A DNA stretch of 64,000 nt from Limimaricola sp. G21655-S1 (GCF_027213785.1 NZ_JAPWGO010000006.1:1-64000), one strand, 5' to 3'. Positions 52,320-61,502 are shown, counted from the stretch's first letter. Made by a program: numbers and translations. The notes: generated by a model not told the origin, from the letters alone.

Positions 52320-52757
52320 TCAGCCGCCGGCCCGGCTCAGCAGCAGGCAGGTTTCGGAATTGAGCACGCCGGGGATCTCGCGGATGTCGCCGAGAACCCG
52401 GTCGAACTCGGCCAGAGAGGCGGCCTCGATCCGCGCGACGAGATCCCAGGCGCCGTTGGTCGAATGCAGCTCGGCCACCTGCCGCATCCGCCGCAGCCGT
52501 GCCGCGACGCCACGCGCCTGCGGGCCCTGAAGCTCGATCAGCATCACCGCGCGCACGAGGTCGTCGGCATCGGGGGCGCCCAACTCGACCGTGAAGCGGC
52601 GGATCGCGCCGTCACGGCACAGGCGTTCGATCCGCGCGCTCACCGTGGCGCGCGACAGGCCCAGCTCGGTGGCCATCGCCACCACGGGCATGCGGGCGTC
52701 CTGCTGCAGCAGCGCCAGCAGGCGGCGATCGGTCGGGTCGAGTTGGGTCATGCGCAT
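52320..52757 (-). CDS. Lrp/AsnC-family regulator
   Basis: A 145-residue regulator. The helix-turn-helix covers LDPTDRRLLALLQQDARMPV then VAMATELGLSRATVSARIER; the ligand-binding RAM domain occupies the second half, including VAELHSTNGAWDLVARIEA. Starts at 52757 and 52751 are both possible. It is divergent from ornithine cyclodeaminase 117 bases away and probably controls it in response to an amino acid such as arginine or ornithine. Confidence 0.87.
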   Translation of the reverse strand: MRMTQLDPTDRRLLALLQQDARMPVVAMATELGLSRATVSARIERLCRDGAIRRFTVELGAPDADDLVRAVMLIELQGPQARGVAARLRRMRQVAELHSTNGAWDLVARIEAASLAEFDRVLGDIREIPGVLNSETCLLLSRAGG

Positions 52758-52874
52758 TTCGTCGGTTGATTTGACAGATTGTAGGAAGAACCGCGCGTCA
52801 TGCGCAATCCGCCCCCTCCCCAGCACCCGAGGAATGTTACAGGATCGGGCATAACCGCTGCATTGGAGTGACAG

Positions 52875-53930
52875 ATGACCGACGCCCCCGCCCCGTCCAA
52901 GCTCGCCATGGTGCCCTTCGTCTCGGTGGCCCAAATGATGGAGATGGTGAACAGCATCGGGCCGCGCCGGATGATGGCCGAGCTGGCCGATTACATCGAA
53001 GAGGATTTCCGCCGCTGGGAGCTGTTCGACAAGACGCCGCGCGTGGCCAGCCATTCGCCCGAAGGGGTGATCGAGTTGATGCCGACCTCGGATGGCGAGA
53101 CCTACGGCTTCAAATACGTCAACGGCCACCCCTCGAACCTCAAGCGCGGGTTCCAGACCGTCACCGCCTTCGGCGTGCTGGCGCGGGTGGACAATGGCTA
53201 CCCGATCCTTTTGTCCGAGATGACGGTGCTGACCGCGCTCAGGACCGCCGCCACCTCGGCCGTGGCCGCGCGGCACCTCGCGCCCAAGGGGGCGAAGACC
53301 CTCGCCATGATCGGCGCCGGCGCGCAGTGCGAGTTCCAGGCATTGGCGTTCCAGGAGATGCTCGGCATCGAGAAGGTCAGGATCTACGACATCGACCCGG
53401 CGGCGACGAAGAAGGCGGTTGCCAACCTCGCCGATAGCGGGCTCGACATCACCGCCTGCGACAGCGGCGAAGAGGCGGTGGCGGGCGCCGAGATCATCAC
53501 CACCTGCACCGCCGACAAGCAGTATGCCACGATCCTGACCGACAACATGGTCGGGCGCGGCGTGCACATCAACGCCATCGGCGGCGACTGCCCCGGCAAG
53601 ACCGAGCTGCACCGCGAAATCCTGCTGCGCTCGGACATCTTCGTGGAGTATCCCGAGCAGACGAGGATCGAGGGCGAGATCCAGCAGCTCGACCCCGATC
53701 ACCCGGTGACCGAGCTGTGGCAGGTCATCACCGGCAAGGCCGAGGGCCGACGCGCGCCCGACCAAATCACGCTGTTCGACAGCGTCGGCTTCGCCACCGA
53801 GGATTTCTCGGCGCTGCGCTACGTGCGCGATCAGCTCGACCGGACCGGGCATTACACGATGCTCGACCTGCTCGCCGATCCCGACGACACGCGCGACCTC
53901 TACGGCATGGTGCGCCGCGCCAAGGGTTGA
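52875..53930 (+). CDS. Ornithine cyclodeaminase
   Basis: A 351-residue enzyme of the ornithine cyclodeaminase/mu-crystallin family that converts ornithine to proline and ammonia. Features are MPTSDGETYGFKYVNGHP, the conserved LSEMTVLTALRTAATSAVAA, the NAD site MIGAGAQCEFQALAF and HINAIGGDCPGKTEL with the catalytic Asp. Length fits true ornithine cyclodeaminases rather than the shorter paralogues. It is a single gene, probably regulated by the divergent Lrp protein. Confidence 0.92.
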   Translation: MTDAPAPSKLAMVPFVSVAQMMEMVNSIGPRRMMAELADYIEEDFRRWELFDKTPRVASHSPEGVIELMPTSDGETYGFKYVNGHPSNLKRGFQTVTAFGVLARVDNGYPILLSEMTVLTALRTAATSAVAARHLAPKGAKTLAMIGAGAQCEFQALAFQEMLGIEKVRIYDIDPAATKKAVANLADSGLDITACDSGEEAVAGAEIITTCTADKQYATILTDNMVGRGVHINAIGGDCPGKTELHREILLRSDIFVEYPEQTRIEGEIQQLDPDHPVTELWQVITGKAEGRRAPDQITLFDSVGFATEDFSALRYVRDQLDRTGHYTMLDLLADPDDTRDLYGMVRRAKG

Positions 53931-53934
53931 GGCG

Positions 53935-54339
53935 TCAGAACGGGTCGAGGATCGCCACGCCGGTCGGCTCGAAATCCGAGACGTTGCCGGTGACCACCGT
54001 CGCCCCGTGCGCCAGCGCGGTGGCGGCGATCATCAGGTCGGCGCCGCCATGGCCGATCCCGGCCGAGAGCCGACCCCAGATCCGCGCCTCTTCGGGCCCG
54101 AAGGGCAGGATGCGATCGGAGAACAGCCGCGTCGTGCGGTCGAGCCAGCCGCGCAGATCGGCGGCGAAGCCCGGGTCGCGGTCCTCCTGCCGGGCGATGC
54201 CGCGCTCGATCTCGCCCAAGGTCACGGCGCTGAGAAACAGCGCCTCTTCCGGCTGCGCCCGAAGCCACGCCGCGACGGCGGGGGCGCGGCCCGAGCGCCG
54301 CACCGCCGAGATCACGTTGGTGTCGAGAAGATAGATCAA
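53935..54339 (-). CDS. PIN-domain toxin (VapC-type ribonuclease)
   Basis: A 134-residue PIN-domain protein. Acidic catalytic residues appear at LLDTNVISAV, TLGEIERG, GGADLMIAATA and VTGNVSDFEP, the standard VapC pattern. The coding frame begins with TTG at 54339, whose TTGA overlaps the antitoxin stop, so toxin translation is probably coupled and kept low. VapC toxins cleave tRNA or rRNA when released from antitoxin. It ends four bases after the convergent ornithine cyclodeaminase stop. Confidence 0.85.
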   Translation of the reverse strand: MIYLLDTNVISAVRRSGRAPAVAAWLRAQPEEALFLSAVTLGEIERGIARQEDRDPGFAADLRGWLDRTTRLFSDRILPFGPEEARIWGRLSAGIGHGGADLMIAATALAHGATVVTGNVSDFEPTGVAILDPF

Positions 54340-54584
54340 AACGCCACGTCGCGTGGCCGCGCCTGCGGCCGCTCCGTACCGTTCTCCATGCCGGGGAAAT
54401 CGAGAAGGTGCTCGGCGAAGCTGCCACGCTCGGCGCCCGCCGCCGCGACGAGACGCGCATATTCGGCGGCCGACAGCACCACCACGGCGGGCTTGCCACG
54501 CCGCGTCACCTCCTGCGGGGCGCCGGCGAGGGCCGCATCCACCACCGCGCTGAACCGGTTCTTCGCGTCCTGGAGGCTCCACAT
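54336..54584 (-). CDS. Phd/YefM-type antitoxin
   Basis: An 82-residue antitoxin. The N-terminal DNA-binding half reads MWSLQDAKNRFSAVVDAALA then GAPQEVTRRGKPAVVVLSAA, which is the Phd/YefM pattern; the acidic and proline-rich tail should wrap the toxin. AGGAG lies just upstream of the ATG. A Phd-type antitoxin with a PIN toxin is a common hybrid pair. Confidence 0.85.
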   Translation of the reverse strand: MWSLQDAKNRFSAVVDAALAGAPQEVTRRGKPAVVVLSAAEYARLVAAAGAERGSFAEHLLDFPGMENGTERPQARPRDVAF

Positions 54585-54595
54585 AACCGCAACTC

Positions 54596-54618
54596 CTGTC
54601 TAGATACCTGTCTAGATA
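54596..54618. promoter_or_regulatory. Tandem 11-base repeats, likely antitoxin operator
   Basis: CTGTCTAGATA occurs twice in tandem with a 12-base period, each copy containing the palindrome TCTAGA. The repeats lie 12 bases upstream of the antitoxin start, where autoregulatory operators of such pairs are found. Confidence 0.7.
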
Positions 54619-54637
54619 GGAGTATGTGCGGCGTGGT

Positions 54638-55870
54638 TCAAGCCCCCTGCCCCGCCTTGAACCAGCGTATCAGCGCGCGGCGATCCTCCTCGGAGATGTC
54701 GGTGACGTTGGCGGGCGGCATCGCGTGGCTGACCCCGGCCTGCAGGTAGATGGCGCGGGCGTTCTGGGCGATGTCTTGCGGCGTCTCCAGAACCACCCCC
54801 TTGGGGGCCCAGCGGATACCGTCCCAGACCGGCTCGCGCGCGTGGCACATCGAGCAGCGCCCGACCACGATCTGCTCCGCCTCGTGGAAGCCCTCTGCCT
54901 CCGCGAAGCGCTGCTCGTAGGCGGTCATGGGCCGGGCCTCGGCCTCCTCGTAGCTGCCCCACATCGGCGCGGTCGAGAGCCAGGCGAGGATCAGGAACAG
55001 GATGACGGTGACGCCCCAAGTCCAGTGCGGCCCCTTGCCGGTGGCGTGCATGGTGTTGAAGTAGTGCCGGATCGTGACGCCCATCAGGAACACCAGCGAC
55101 GCGATGATCCAAGAATACTCGGTGGCGAAGGCCAGCGGGTAGTGGTTCGACAGCATCAGGAACACGACCGGCAGGGTCAGGTAGTTGTTGTGCGTACTGC
55201 GCAGCTTGGCGATCTTGCCGTATTTCGGATCCGGCTTGCGCCCGGCCTTCAGGTCGGCCACCACGATGCGCTGGTTCGGCATGATGATCAGGAACACGTT
55301 CGCGGTCATGATCGTCGCGGTGAAGGCGCCGAGATGCAAAAGCGCCGCGCGGCCGGTGAAGACCTGGTTGTAGCCCCAGCTCATCGCGACGAGCAGCGCG
55401 AACAGCAGCACCATCAGCAGCGTCGGCCGCTCGCCCAGCCCCGACTTGCACAGCCGGTCATAGACCAGCCAGCCGATCGTCAGCGAGCCCGCCGAGAGCG
55501 CGATCGCCTGCCACACCGCGAGATCGGCGCGGGACGGGTCGATCAGGTACAGCTCCGCGCCGACCCAGTAGACGATCATCAACAGCGCCGCGCCCGAGAG
55601 CCAGGTCGCGTAGCTCTCCCATTTGAACCATGTCAGATGCTCGGGCATCGCGTCGGGCGCCACGAGATATTTGCGGATGTGGTAGAAACCGCCGCCATGC
55701 ACCTGCCATTCCTCGCCATGCGCGCCGGGCGGCAGGTCGGGGGCCTTTCTCAGGCCGAGGTCGAGCGCCACGAAATAGAAGGACGAGCCGATCCAGGCGA
55801 TGGCAGTGATGACGTGAAGCCAGCGCACGGCGAAGCCGGCCCAGTCCCACAGGATTGCGAAATCGTGCAT
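54638..55870 (-). CDS. puuD: Membrane-bound urate hydroxylase PuuD
   Basis: A 410-residue protein of the PuuD family, which oxidises urate to 5-hydroxyisourate while passing electrons to the respiratory chain. About eight membrane helices are followed by a C-terminal cytochrome c domain with heme motif CSMCH at residues 339-343 and an axial Met in SHAMPPANVT. RWLHVITAIAWIGSSFYFV and GGGFYHIRKYLVAP are characteristic. The product enters the ureide path that ends in urea, which this window can import and hydrolyse. Confidence 0.92.
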   Translation of the reverse strand: MHDFAILWDWAGFAVRWLHVITAIAWIGSSFYFVALDLGLRKAPDLPPGAHGEEWQVHGGGFYHIRKYLVAPDAMPEHLTWFKWESYATWLSGAALLMIVYWVGAELYLIDPSRADLAVWQAIALSAGSLTIGWLVYDRLCKSGLGERPTLLMVLLFALLVAMSWGYNQVFTGRAALLHLGAFTATIMTANVFLIIMPNQRIVVADLKAGRKPDPKYGKIAKLRSTHNNYLTLPVVFLMLSNHYPLAFATEYSWIIASLVFLMGVTIRHYFNTMHATGKGPHWTWGVTVILFLILAWLSTAPMWGSYEEAEARPMTAYEQRFAEAEGFHEAEQIVVGRCSMCHAREPVWDGIRWAPKGVVLETPQDIAQNARAIYLQAGVSHAMPPANVTDISEEDRRALIRWFKAGQGA

Positions 55871-56109
55871 CTCGTCCTCTCGTTATGGCGAGGGCCACTC
55901 TAGCGAGAGGCGCCGCGCGACGCCAAGCCATGGCGCGGCAGAGCAGTTTCAAACGAAACCGGACAATCCCGCGCCGCCCGGCCCGTTCCCGCTAATCGGG
56001 CGTTCCGCCTTGGCGGCGCGCGACCGCGCAACGCACGCCCCGGTCACGGGGCGTTGCGACCCCGCCCCTATGCTCGCGCCGATGCCACGCCCCGCGCAAA
56101 GAGGACGCC

Positions 56110-57456
56110 ATGCCCCAGATCTCGGCCATATTGTCGCTGCCCTACATCCAGCCCGGGCAGGCGCAGAAGCACGTCACCCATAACGAGGCGATCCAGCGCC
56201 TCGACGCGCTGGTGCAGCCGGTCGTGGCGGATCGCGACCGCGGCGCGCCGCCATCCGCCCCCGAGACGAGCGCGCGCCACATCGTGGCCGATGGCGCCAC
56301 CGGCGACTGGGCCGGGCAATCGGGCCGCATCGCGATCTGGGATGGCCGCGCTTGGCTGTTCGAGACCCCCCTGCCCGGCTGGCGCGTCCATTGCCTCGCC
56401 GAGGCGACCGAGTTGATCTTCGGCGCGGATGGCTGGGAGAGCCAGGCCGAGCGACCGTTCGAAGCGGCGCGCCTCGGCCTCAACGCCGGGGCGGATGCGA
56501 ATGATCGGCTCAGCGTCTCGGCGCCCTCGACGCTTCTCAACCACGATGGCGCGGGGCACCGGCTGAAGCTCAATCGCGCCGGCGCGTCGGACACCGCGTC
56601 GCTGCTGTTCCAGACCGGTTTTGCGGGCGGGGCCGAGATGGGGCTCGCCGGCGAGGCCGATTTCTCGATCAAGACCAGCGGCGACGGGTCGGGCTGGACC
56701 ACCGCGCTGCGGCTCTCCTCGGCCGACGGGCGCGCCTCCGGCGCGGCGGTGCAGTCTGACCCGCTCGACGCGGCGCCGGGGCGGCTCGTGGCGGTGGGCG
56801 GTTTCGGCCTCGGCGCGACGGCGGCACCACGCGTGGGCGACGCCGATGCGGCCCTCGCCTCGGGGCTTTATGCGATGGACCTGCCGGCGCCCGCCGCACC
56901 GGCGGGCAGCAGCGGCCCGGCCATCCTCACGGTCTCGGCGCATGGGCCGCAGGAGGTGGCGCAGCGCCTGTGCGAAACCGCCACCGGGCGGGCCTGGCGC
57001 CGCGCCCGGGCGGGCGGGGTCTGGCAGGGCTGGCGCCGGGAGATCGGTCAGGCCGACCTGCTGGGCCCGGTGGGCCTGAGCGACGGGTTGCCGAGCGGCG
57101 CGGTGTTCGAGACCGGGACCACGCCGGGCGGCAGCTATCTGCGCCTCGCCGACGGGACCCAGATCGCCTGGTGCGACGAGGCGCTCTTCGCCCGGGTTTC
57201 GACCGAGCGGCTGGAGCATGTCTGGAGCTTTCCCGCTCCGTTCGCCGCGATGCCGCAGGTCAGCGCGACGCTGCCCGGGGCCGAGTCGGCCTATGCCGGG
57301 CTCGCCCCCGGCGATATCGGCGGGCTGATGCAGGAGACCGGCAGCGCCTCGGCGGCGCTGCGACTGCCCCGCGTCGCGGGCGCCTCCGGCTTCGCGGCCG
57401 GGGCGCAGGTGGCGGGGCTGCGGCTTCTGGCGATCGGTCGTTGGACCGGCGGTTAG
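56110..57456 (+). CDS. DUF2793 domain protein with pyocin-knob-like repeats
   Basis: A 448-residue protein. The N-terminal domain, LSLPYIQPGQAQKHVTHNEAI, is the DUF2793 signature found in phage-tail-associated and gene-transfer-agent-like proteins of alphaproteobacteria. The middle contains GLYAMDLPAP and WQGWRRE segments that look like pyocin-knob repeats, and the C-terminal part is beta-rich. No other tail or capsid genes flank it, so it could be a stand-alone receptor-binding or glycan-binding protein. It overlaps the convergent export-lipoprotein gene by four bases. Confidence 0.75.
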   Translation: MPQISAILSLPYIQPGQAQKHVTHNEAIQRLDALVQPVVADRDRGAPPSAPETSARHIVADGATGDWAGQSGRIAIWDGRAWLFETPLPGWRVHCLAEATELIFGADGWESQAERPFEAARLGLNAGADANDRLSVSAPSTLLNHDGAGHRLKLNRAGASDTASLLFQTGFAGGAEMGLAGEADFSIKTSGDGSGWTTALRLSSADGRASGAAVQSDPLDAAPGRLVAVGGFGLGATAAPRVGDADAALASGLYAMDLPAPAAPAGSSGPAILTVSAHGPQEVAQRLCETATGRAWRRARAGGVWQGWRREIGQADLLGPVGLSDGLPSGAVFETGTTPGGSYLRLADGTQIAWCDEALFARVSTERLEHVWSFPAPFAAMPQVSATLPGAESAYAGLAPGDIGGLMQETGSASAALRLPRVAGASGFAAGAQVAGLRLLAIGRWTGG

Positions 57457-58574
57457 AAGCTGACGCCGACCCGGCTCGCCAGCCCGAGGCTGGTGCCGAG
57501 CAGGCCGAAGATCGTCGTCGCCGAGGTCACCGGGCTCTCGGTCGCATAGACGAGGTCGCCGGGCAGAATCTCGAATTCGCCCGCGCTGAACAGCCCGTCG
57601 GCAGAGGTCAGATCGATGGTGAAGACGACCCGGCTCTGATCCGGTCCCCCGGCGCCGGGCGTCACCGCCTGCGCCGGATAGCGGCGCAGCACCAGGATGC
57701 CGCCCGGATCGGCGCGGCTGTCGGAGACGCCGCCGATGATCGCCATCGCCTCGAGCGCGTCGAGCCGGTCCTCGGTGAAGTAATGCACGGACTCGGTGCC
57801 CGCCGCGCCGAGCGACAGGAACTTGCGGTCGTCCGCCTCGACATGGATCTTGTCGCCGCCCTTGAGCGTGGTGTCGAGGCGCGGGTTGTCGAGCAGCCGC
57901 TCGACCGAGGTGCCGTAGATGCGGCCGTCGCGGGTCAGCCGGATCTGCGGGTTGCGCAGGCTCTTGTCGACGCCGCCGCCCTCGGCGATCAGCCCCATCA
58001 CCGTGAAGTCGTTGTCGGGCAACGGGTAGCTGCCGGGCTGCGCCACGCCGGCGACGAGGCTGACCGTGTTCTGTCGGCCTTCTGCGAAGCCGAGCTGCAC
58101 CTGCGCCGATGGCGTGACATCGGCATATTCCGCCTCGACCCGGTCGCGCGCGGTCTCGGGGCTCATGCCGGACACCTTGATCGTGCCGACATAGGGCAGG
58201 AACACCGTGCCGTTGGCGCCGACGCGTTGCTCGGGCAGGGACACGAAGCGCTGCCCCGGGGCGGTCAGCAGGCCGTTCTCCTCGGTGCTCCAGATGGTGA
58301 TGCTGAGGCTGTCGCCGGGCGCGATGATCCGGGTCTGCGGCTGGTCGACCCGCTCGATCCAGGAATGCCCGGTGCCGCCATTGCCGGGCCAGGCCGCGTA
58401 GACCGGCAGCAAGGCCCGGGTCACCGGCGCGACCTCGAAGTCCCGCACCTGTTCCGCGCCGAGGGTCTGGGTCTGCAGGATCTCGCTGCGCAGCGCCGCG
58501 CCGCGCGGCAGGGAGCCGCAGGCCGCCAATAGAAGGACGAGCCCGAACAGGACGGGGAGACGCGCTGATGCCAT
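57453..58574 (-). CDS. Wza/KpsD-type outer-membrane polysaccharide export lipoprotein
   Basis: A 373-residue lipoprotein; the lipobox is LLLAACG with lipidated C19. The poly-export domain begins RIIAPGDSLSITIWS and includes FLPYVGTIKVSGMSPETAR; two SLBB-like repeats follow, the first at VSLVAGVAQPGSYPLPDNDF. It should form the outer-membrane channel for a Wzy-dependent capsule or exopolysaccharide. No Wzc, Wzx or Wzy gene is adjacent; the UDP-GlcA epimerase and phosphomannomutase in this window could supply sugars. Confidence 0.88.
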   Translation of the reverse strand: MASARLPVLFGLVLLLAACGSLPRGAALRSEILQTQTLGAEQVRDFEVAPVTRALLPVYAAWPGNGGTGHSWIERVDQPQTRIIAPGDSLSITIWSTEENGLLTAPGQRFVSLPEQRVGANGTVFLPYVGTIKVSGMSPETARDRVEAEYADVTPSAQVQLGFAEGRQNTVSLVAGVAQPGSYPLPDNDFTVMGLIAEGGGVDKSLRNPQIRLTRDGRIYGTSVERLLDNPRLDTTLKGGDKIHVEADDRKFLSLGAAGTESVHYFTEDRLDALEAMAIIGGVSDSRADPGGILVLRRYPAQAVTPGAGGPDQSRVVFTIDLTSADGLFSAGEFEILPGDLVYATESPVTSATTIFGLLGTSLGLASRVGVSF

Positions 58575-58651
58575 GCCGATGATCCGTTGCCTGCCTTGTT
58601 TTGCGCCAACCTACCGCAGCAGGGTGCCCAAGGAAACACCGCACGCGCGCA

Positions 58652-59146
58652 TCAGACGAGACCCCAGCCCAGTTGCACGGCATAGAGGGTTACCCAGGGC
58701 AGGATCACGAGGTTCTCCAAGGGTCCGTTGACCTTGATCAATCGCAGACCGGCCTTGCGCTCGCTGAGCGGCCAGAGCAGCGGCACGCCGGCGCCGCGCA
58801 CGGTGAAGCGGGTGCCATGTCCGAAGCTGACCGCATCGGCCGCGAGATGGGTCGCGATTCCCGCGCCGAATGCCAGCCCCACCGGCGGCGAGACGATCCA
58901 CATCGCGGCCGTCGCGAGGATCAGGAACACCGCCGAATGGGTGCCGCCCCGATGCCCGAAGGTCATCAGGATGATCCGCGACAGCGGCCAGAGCCTGCGA
59001 CCGAGCTTACTGTAGGGCGTATCGACATCCGGCAGGATCGCACCGATCAGCGCCGCCGCCATGATCGGCAGGCCGAGGCGCGGCGTCGCGGCGGCCAGAT
59101 GCACCCCCGCGACCGCGCCGAGCGCCAGATGCGTGCGTCCCATCAT
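58652..59146 (-). CDS. DUF457/YdjM-like membrane-bound metal-dependent hydrolase
   Basis: A 164-residue inner-membrane protein with four to five helices. Conserved histidine/aspartate motifs are GRTHLALGAVAGVHL at the N-terminus, GAILPDVDTPYSKLGRR, FGHRGGTHSAVFL and GIATHLAADAVS. This is the YdjM family, induced by DNA damage in E. coli and of unknown catalytic function. Two tandem ATGs lie at the start. No LexA box was looked for systematically. Confidence 0.82.
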   Translation of the reverse strand: MMGRTHLALGAVAGVHLAAATPRLGLPIMAAALIGAILPDVDTPYSKLGRRLWPLSRIILMTFGHRGGTHSAVFLILATAAMWIVSPPVGLAFGAGIATHLAADAVSFGHGTRFTVRGAGVPLLWPLSERKAGLRLIKVNGPLENLVILPWVTLYAVQLGWGLV

Positions 59147-59223
59147 CGCCGCCGATTCCCTTTTCGTTCCGCCGGATGGCCCCATGTAGCGGCTGTGGCG
59201 AAGAAGGCCAGCGGACCGCCGCG

Positions 59224-59946
59224 TCAGCGCGCGTCGGCGGGAATGTACTCGTAATAGAACGGGTCGCTGTCGATGAAGCGGTAGAGCGCGTCGGCGCCCT
59301 CCGGTCGCTGGACCGGGAAATTGCGCCCGCTCTCGCGCGCCGTCGAAAGCAGCGCCTCGACGGCGGCCGCGCTGCCGGGTCCCCAGACCCCGTCGACGGG
59401 CCCCGAGAGCAGCCCCGCGTCGCGCAGCCGGCCCTGCACGTTGCGGCGGCGGTATTCGGGCAGCCGGGCGAAACCCTCGGCGATGCCACGCGCCCGCTCC
59501 TCGGCGCGGCTGGTCTCGTCCTCGTCCTGCCCGTTCTCCGGCGGCGCCGCGGCTGGCGCGGCGTCCTCGCGACCCAGCGCGGCGCGCAAATCGTTCAGCA
59601 CCTCGTCGTTTCCGCCTTCGGCGGCGATGGCGGCCTGGCCCTCGGCCCTGAAGATGCCGATCGAGGTCAGGAGCTGGCGTTCGATGCAGGCGGCGTCGCC
59701 CTCGCAGGCCTGCCGCCGTTCGAGCTGGATGTCGGCGATGCGCCGTGCCTCGGTCTCGCCGATCCGGTCGACGAGCTGGCCATAGACGCCGACCATGCGC
59801 TGTTCGAGCTCGGCCAGCCCGGGTGAGGCGCAGATGGTCCGCTCGGTGGCGGTGCGCGCGTCGTCGCAGTCGAAGGATGGTTGGGCGGCCATGACGGTCG
59901 GCATCGCCGTCATGAGACCGAGGGCGAGGAAGGTCGCTTTGTGCAT
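59224..59946 (-). CDS. Secreted LprI-like protein with peptidoglycan-binding-like C-terminus
   Basis: A 240-residue protein with a signal peptide (LALGLMTAMPTVMA). The N-terminal mature part is LprI/DUF1311-like (FDCDDARTATERTICASPGL, then CEGDAACIERQLL), with four cysteines. An acidic linker leads to GRLRDAGLLSGPVDGVWGPG, which is the peptidoglycan-binding_1 repeat pattern. AAGGAGC lies seven bases before the ATG at 59946, better than the ATG at 59952. It suggests an envelope role near the cell wall. Confidence 0.78.
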   Translation of the reverse strand: MHKATFLALGLMTAMPTVMAAQPSFDCDDARTATERTICASPGLAELEQRMVGVYGQLVDRIGETEARRIADIQLERRQACEGDAACIERQLLTSIGIFRAEGQAAIAAEGGNDEVLNDLRAALGREDAAPAAAPPENGQDEDETSRAEERARGIAEGFARLPEYRRRNVQGRLRDAGLLSGPVDGVWGPGSAAAVEALLSTARESGRNFPVQRPEGADALYRFIDSDPFYYEYIPADAR

Positions 59947-60095
59947 CGTCATGCTCCTTCGAAAGGCTCTTCGCGGACCAATCGCCAGACCCGGCCTCTC
60001 GTTCCCCGGCGACTGGCGCGCACAGCCAGAGGTTGTCCGCCCCCCGCCCTGCTGACATAGTCGCCGCGATTTCTCGCAGCATGAGCAGGATGGAC

Positions 60096-61502
60096 ATGCC
60101 TCCCAAATTCGGAACCAGCGGCCTGCGTGGCCTCGTCACCGATCTCACCGATGACCTCGTCCATGCGCATGTCCGGGCCTTCCTCGCGGCCTGCCCGCAT
60201 GGCGGCGCGGTGCATGTCGGCCGCGACCTGCGCGACAGCTCGCCGCGGAGCGCCGCCACGGTGAGCGCGGCGATCCGCGGCGCGGGGCTCTTGGCGGTCG
60301 ATTGCGGTGCGGTGCCGACCCCGGCGCTGGCGATGTCGGCGATGGCGCGCGGCCATGCGGCGGTGATGGTCACCGGGAGCCACATTCCGGCCGACCGCAA
60401 CGGGTTGAAGTTCTACCTCCCCTCCGGCGAGATCGCCAAGACCGACGAGGCCGCGATCCTCGCCGCGCTGAACGAGGGCGGCGCGCCCGACGCCGCCACC
60501 GAGGGCGCGCTCGAGCGGGACGCCGATTGCGCCGCGCGCTACGTCGCGCGCTACCGCGACGGTTTCGGCCCGCAGGCGCTGTCCGGGCTGCGGATCGGCG
60601 TCTACGAGCACAGCAGCGTCGCGCGGGATACCCTGGCCGAGATCGTCGCCGCGCTCGGCGGCGAGGTGGTGCGGATCGCCCGATCCGACAGCTTCATCCC
60701 AGTCGATACCGAGGCCGTGGACCCCGAGACCCGCCAGAGGCTCGCGGACTGGACCGCCGAGCATCGGCTCGACGCGATCGTCTCGACCGATGGCGATGCC
60801 GACCGGCCGATGGTCACCGACGCGCGCGGTGCGCTGGTGCCCGGTGACGTGCTGGGGCCGCTCACCGCGCAGCTTCTGGGCGCGCGGATCGTCGTGTCGC
60901 CGGTTTCGTCGAACACGCTGGTCGAGGCGATGGAGGGCTTCGAGGTGCGACGCAGCCGGATCGGCTCGCCCTTCGTGATCGCCGGGATGGAGGAGGCCCT
61001 TGCGGAGGATTCCGCCGCGCAGGTGGTGGGCTACGAAGCCAATGGCGGGTTCCTGCTCGGCTTCGAGGCGCGGGGCCCCGAGGGCGCGATCGCGCCGCTG
61101 ATGACCCGCGACGCGGTGCTGCCGATCGTGGCGCCTCTGGCCGCGACGCGGGCCAAGCGGTGCGGCCTCGAGGAGCTGGCGGCGCAGCTGCCGCCGCGCT
61201 TTACCGCCGCCGACCGGGTGCAGGAGATCCCGTCGGATCGGTCCATGGCGCTGATCGAGGCACTTCGGGCCAGCGCCGATGAGCGGGCCGCGTTCTTCGA
61301 TACCGGCAGCGACGAGGCCGGGATCGACGAGACCGACGGTCTGCGGATCGGTTTCGCCAATGGCGAGGTGGTGCATCTGCGCCCCTCGGGCAACGCGCCC
61401 GAATGCCGGCTCTATACCGAGGCCGACAGCGCCGAGCGGGCGCGGGCGCTTCTGGAGGCCCACATGAACCGCCTCGCCGAGAGGCTCGGCGCGCGCGCCT
61501 GA
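60096..61502 (+). CDS. Phosphomannomutase/phosphoglucomutase-family enzyme
   Basis: A 468-residue alpha-phosphohexomutase. The catalytic phosphoserine is S95 in TGSHIPADRNG, the magnesium loop is DGDADRP at residues 232-238, the sugar-binding loop is GYEANGGFLLG, and the phosphate-binding loop is RPSGNAPECRLY. The active serine is followed by HIPADRNG rather than HNPPEYNG, as in the CpsG/PMM-related group of alphaproteobacteria. AGGA before the ATG at 60096 supports this start; ATGs at 60081 and 60090 are alternatives. It supplies sugar phosphates for surface glycans. Confidence 0.88.
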   Translation: MPPKFGTSGLRGLVTDLTDDLVHAHVRAFLAACPHGGAVHVGRDLRDSSPRSAATVSAAIRGAGLLAVDCGAVPTPALAMSAMARGHAAVMVTGSHIPADRNGLKFYLPSGEIAKTDEAAILAALNEGGAPDAATEGALERDADCAARYVARYRDGFGPQALSGLRIGVYEHSSVARDTLAEIVAALGGEVVRIARSDSFIPVDTEAVDPETRQRLADWTAEHRLDAIVSTDGDADRPMVTDARGALVPGDVLGPLTAQLLGARIVVSPVSSNTLVEAMEGFEVRRSRIGSPFVIAGMEEALAEDSAAQVVGYEANGGFLLGFEARGPEGAIAPLMTRDAVLPIVAPLAATRAKRCGLEELAAQLPPRFTAADRVQEIPSDRSMALIEALRASADERAAFFDTGSDEAGIDETDGLRIGFANGEVVHLRPSGNAPECRLYTEADSAERARALLEAHMNRLAERLGARA

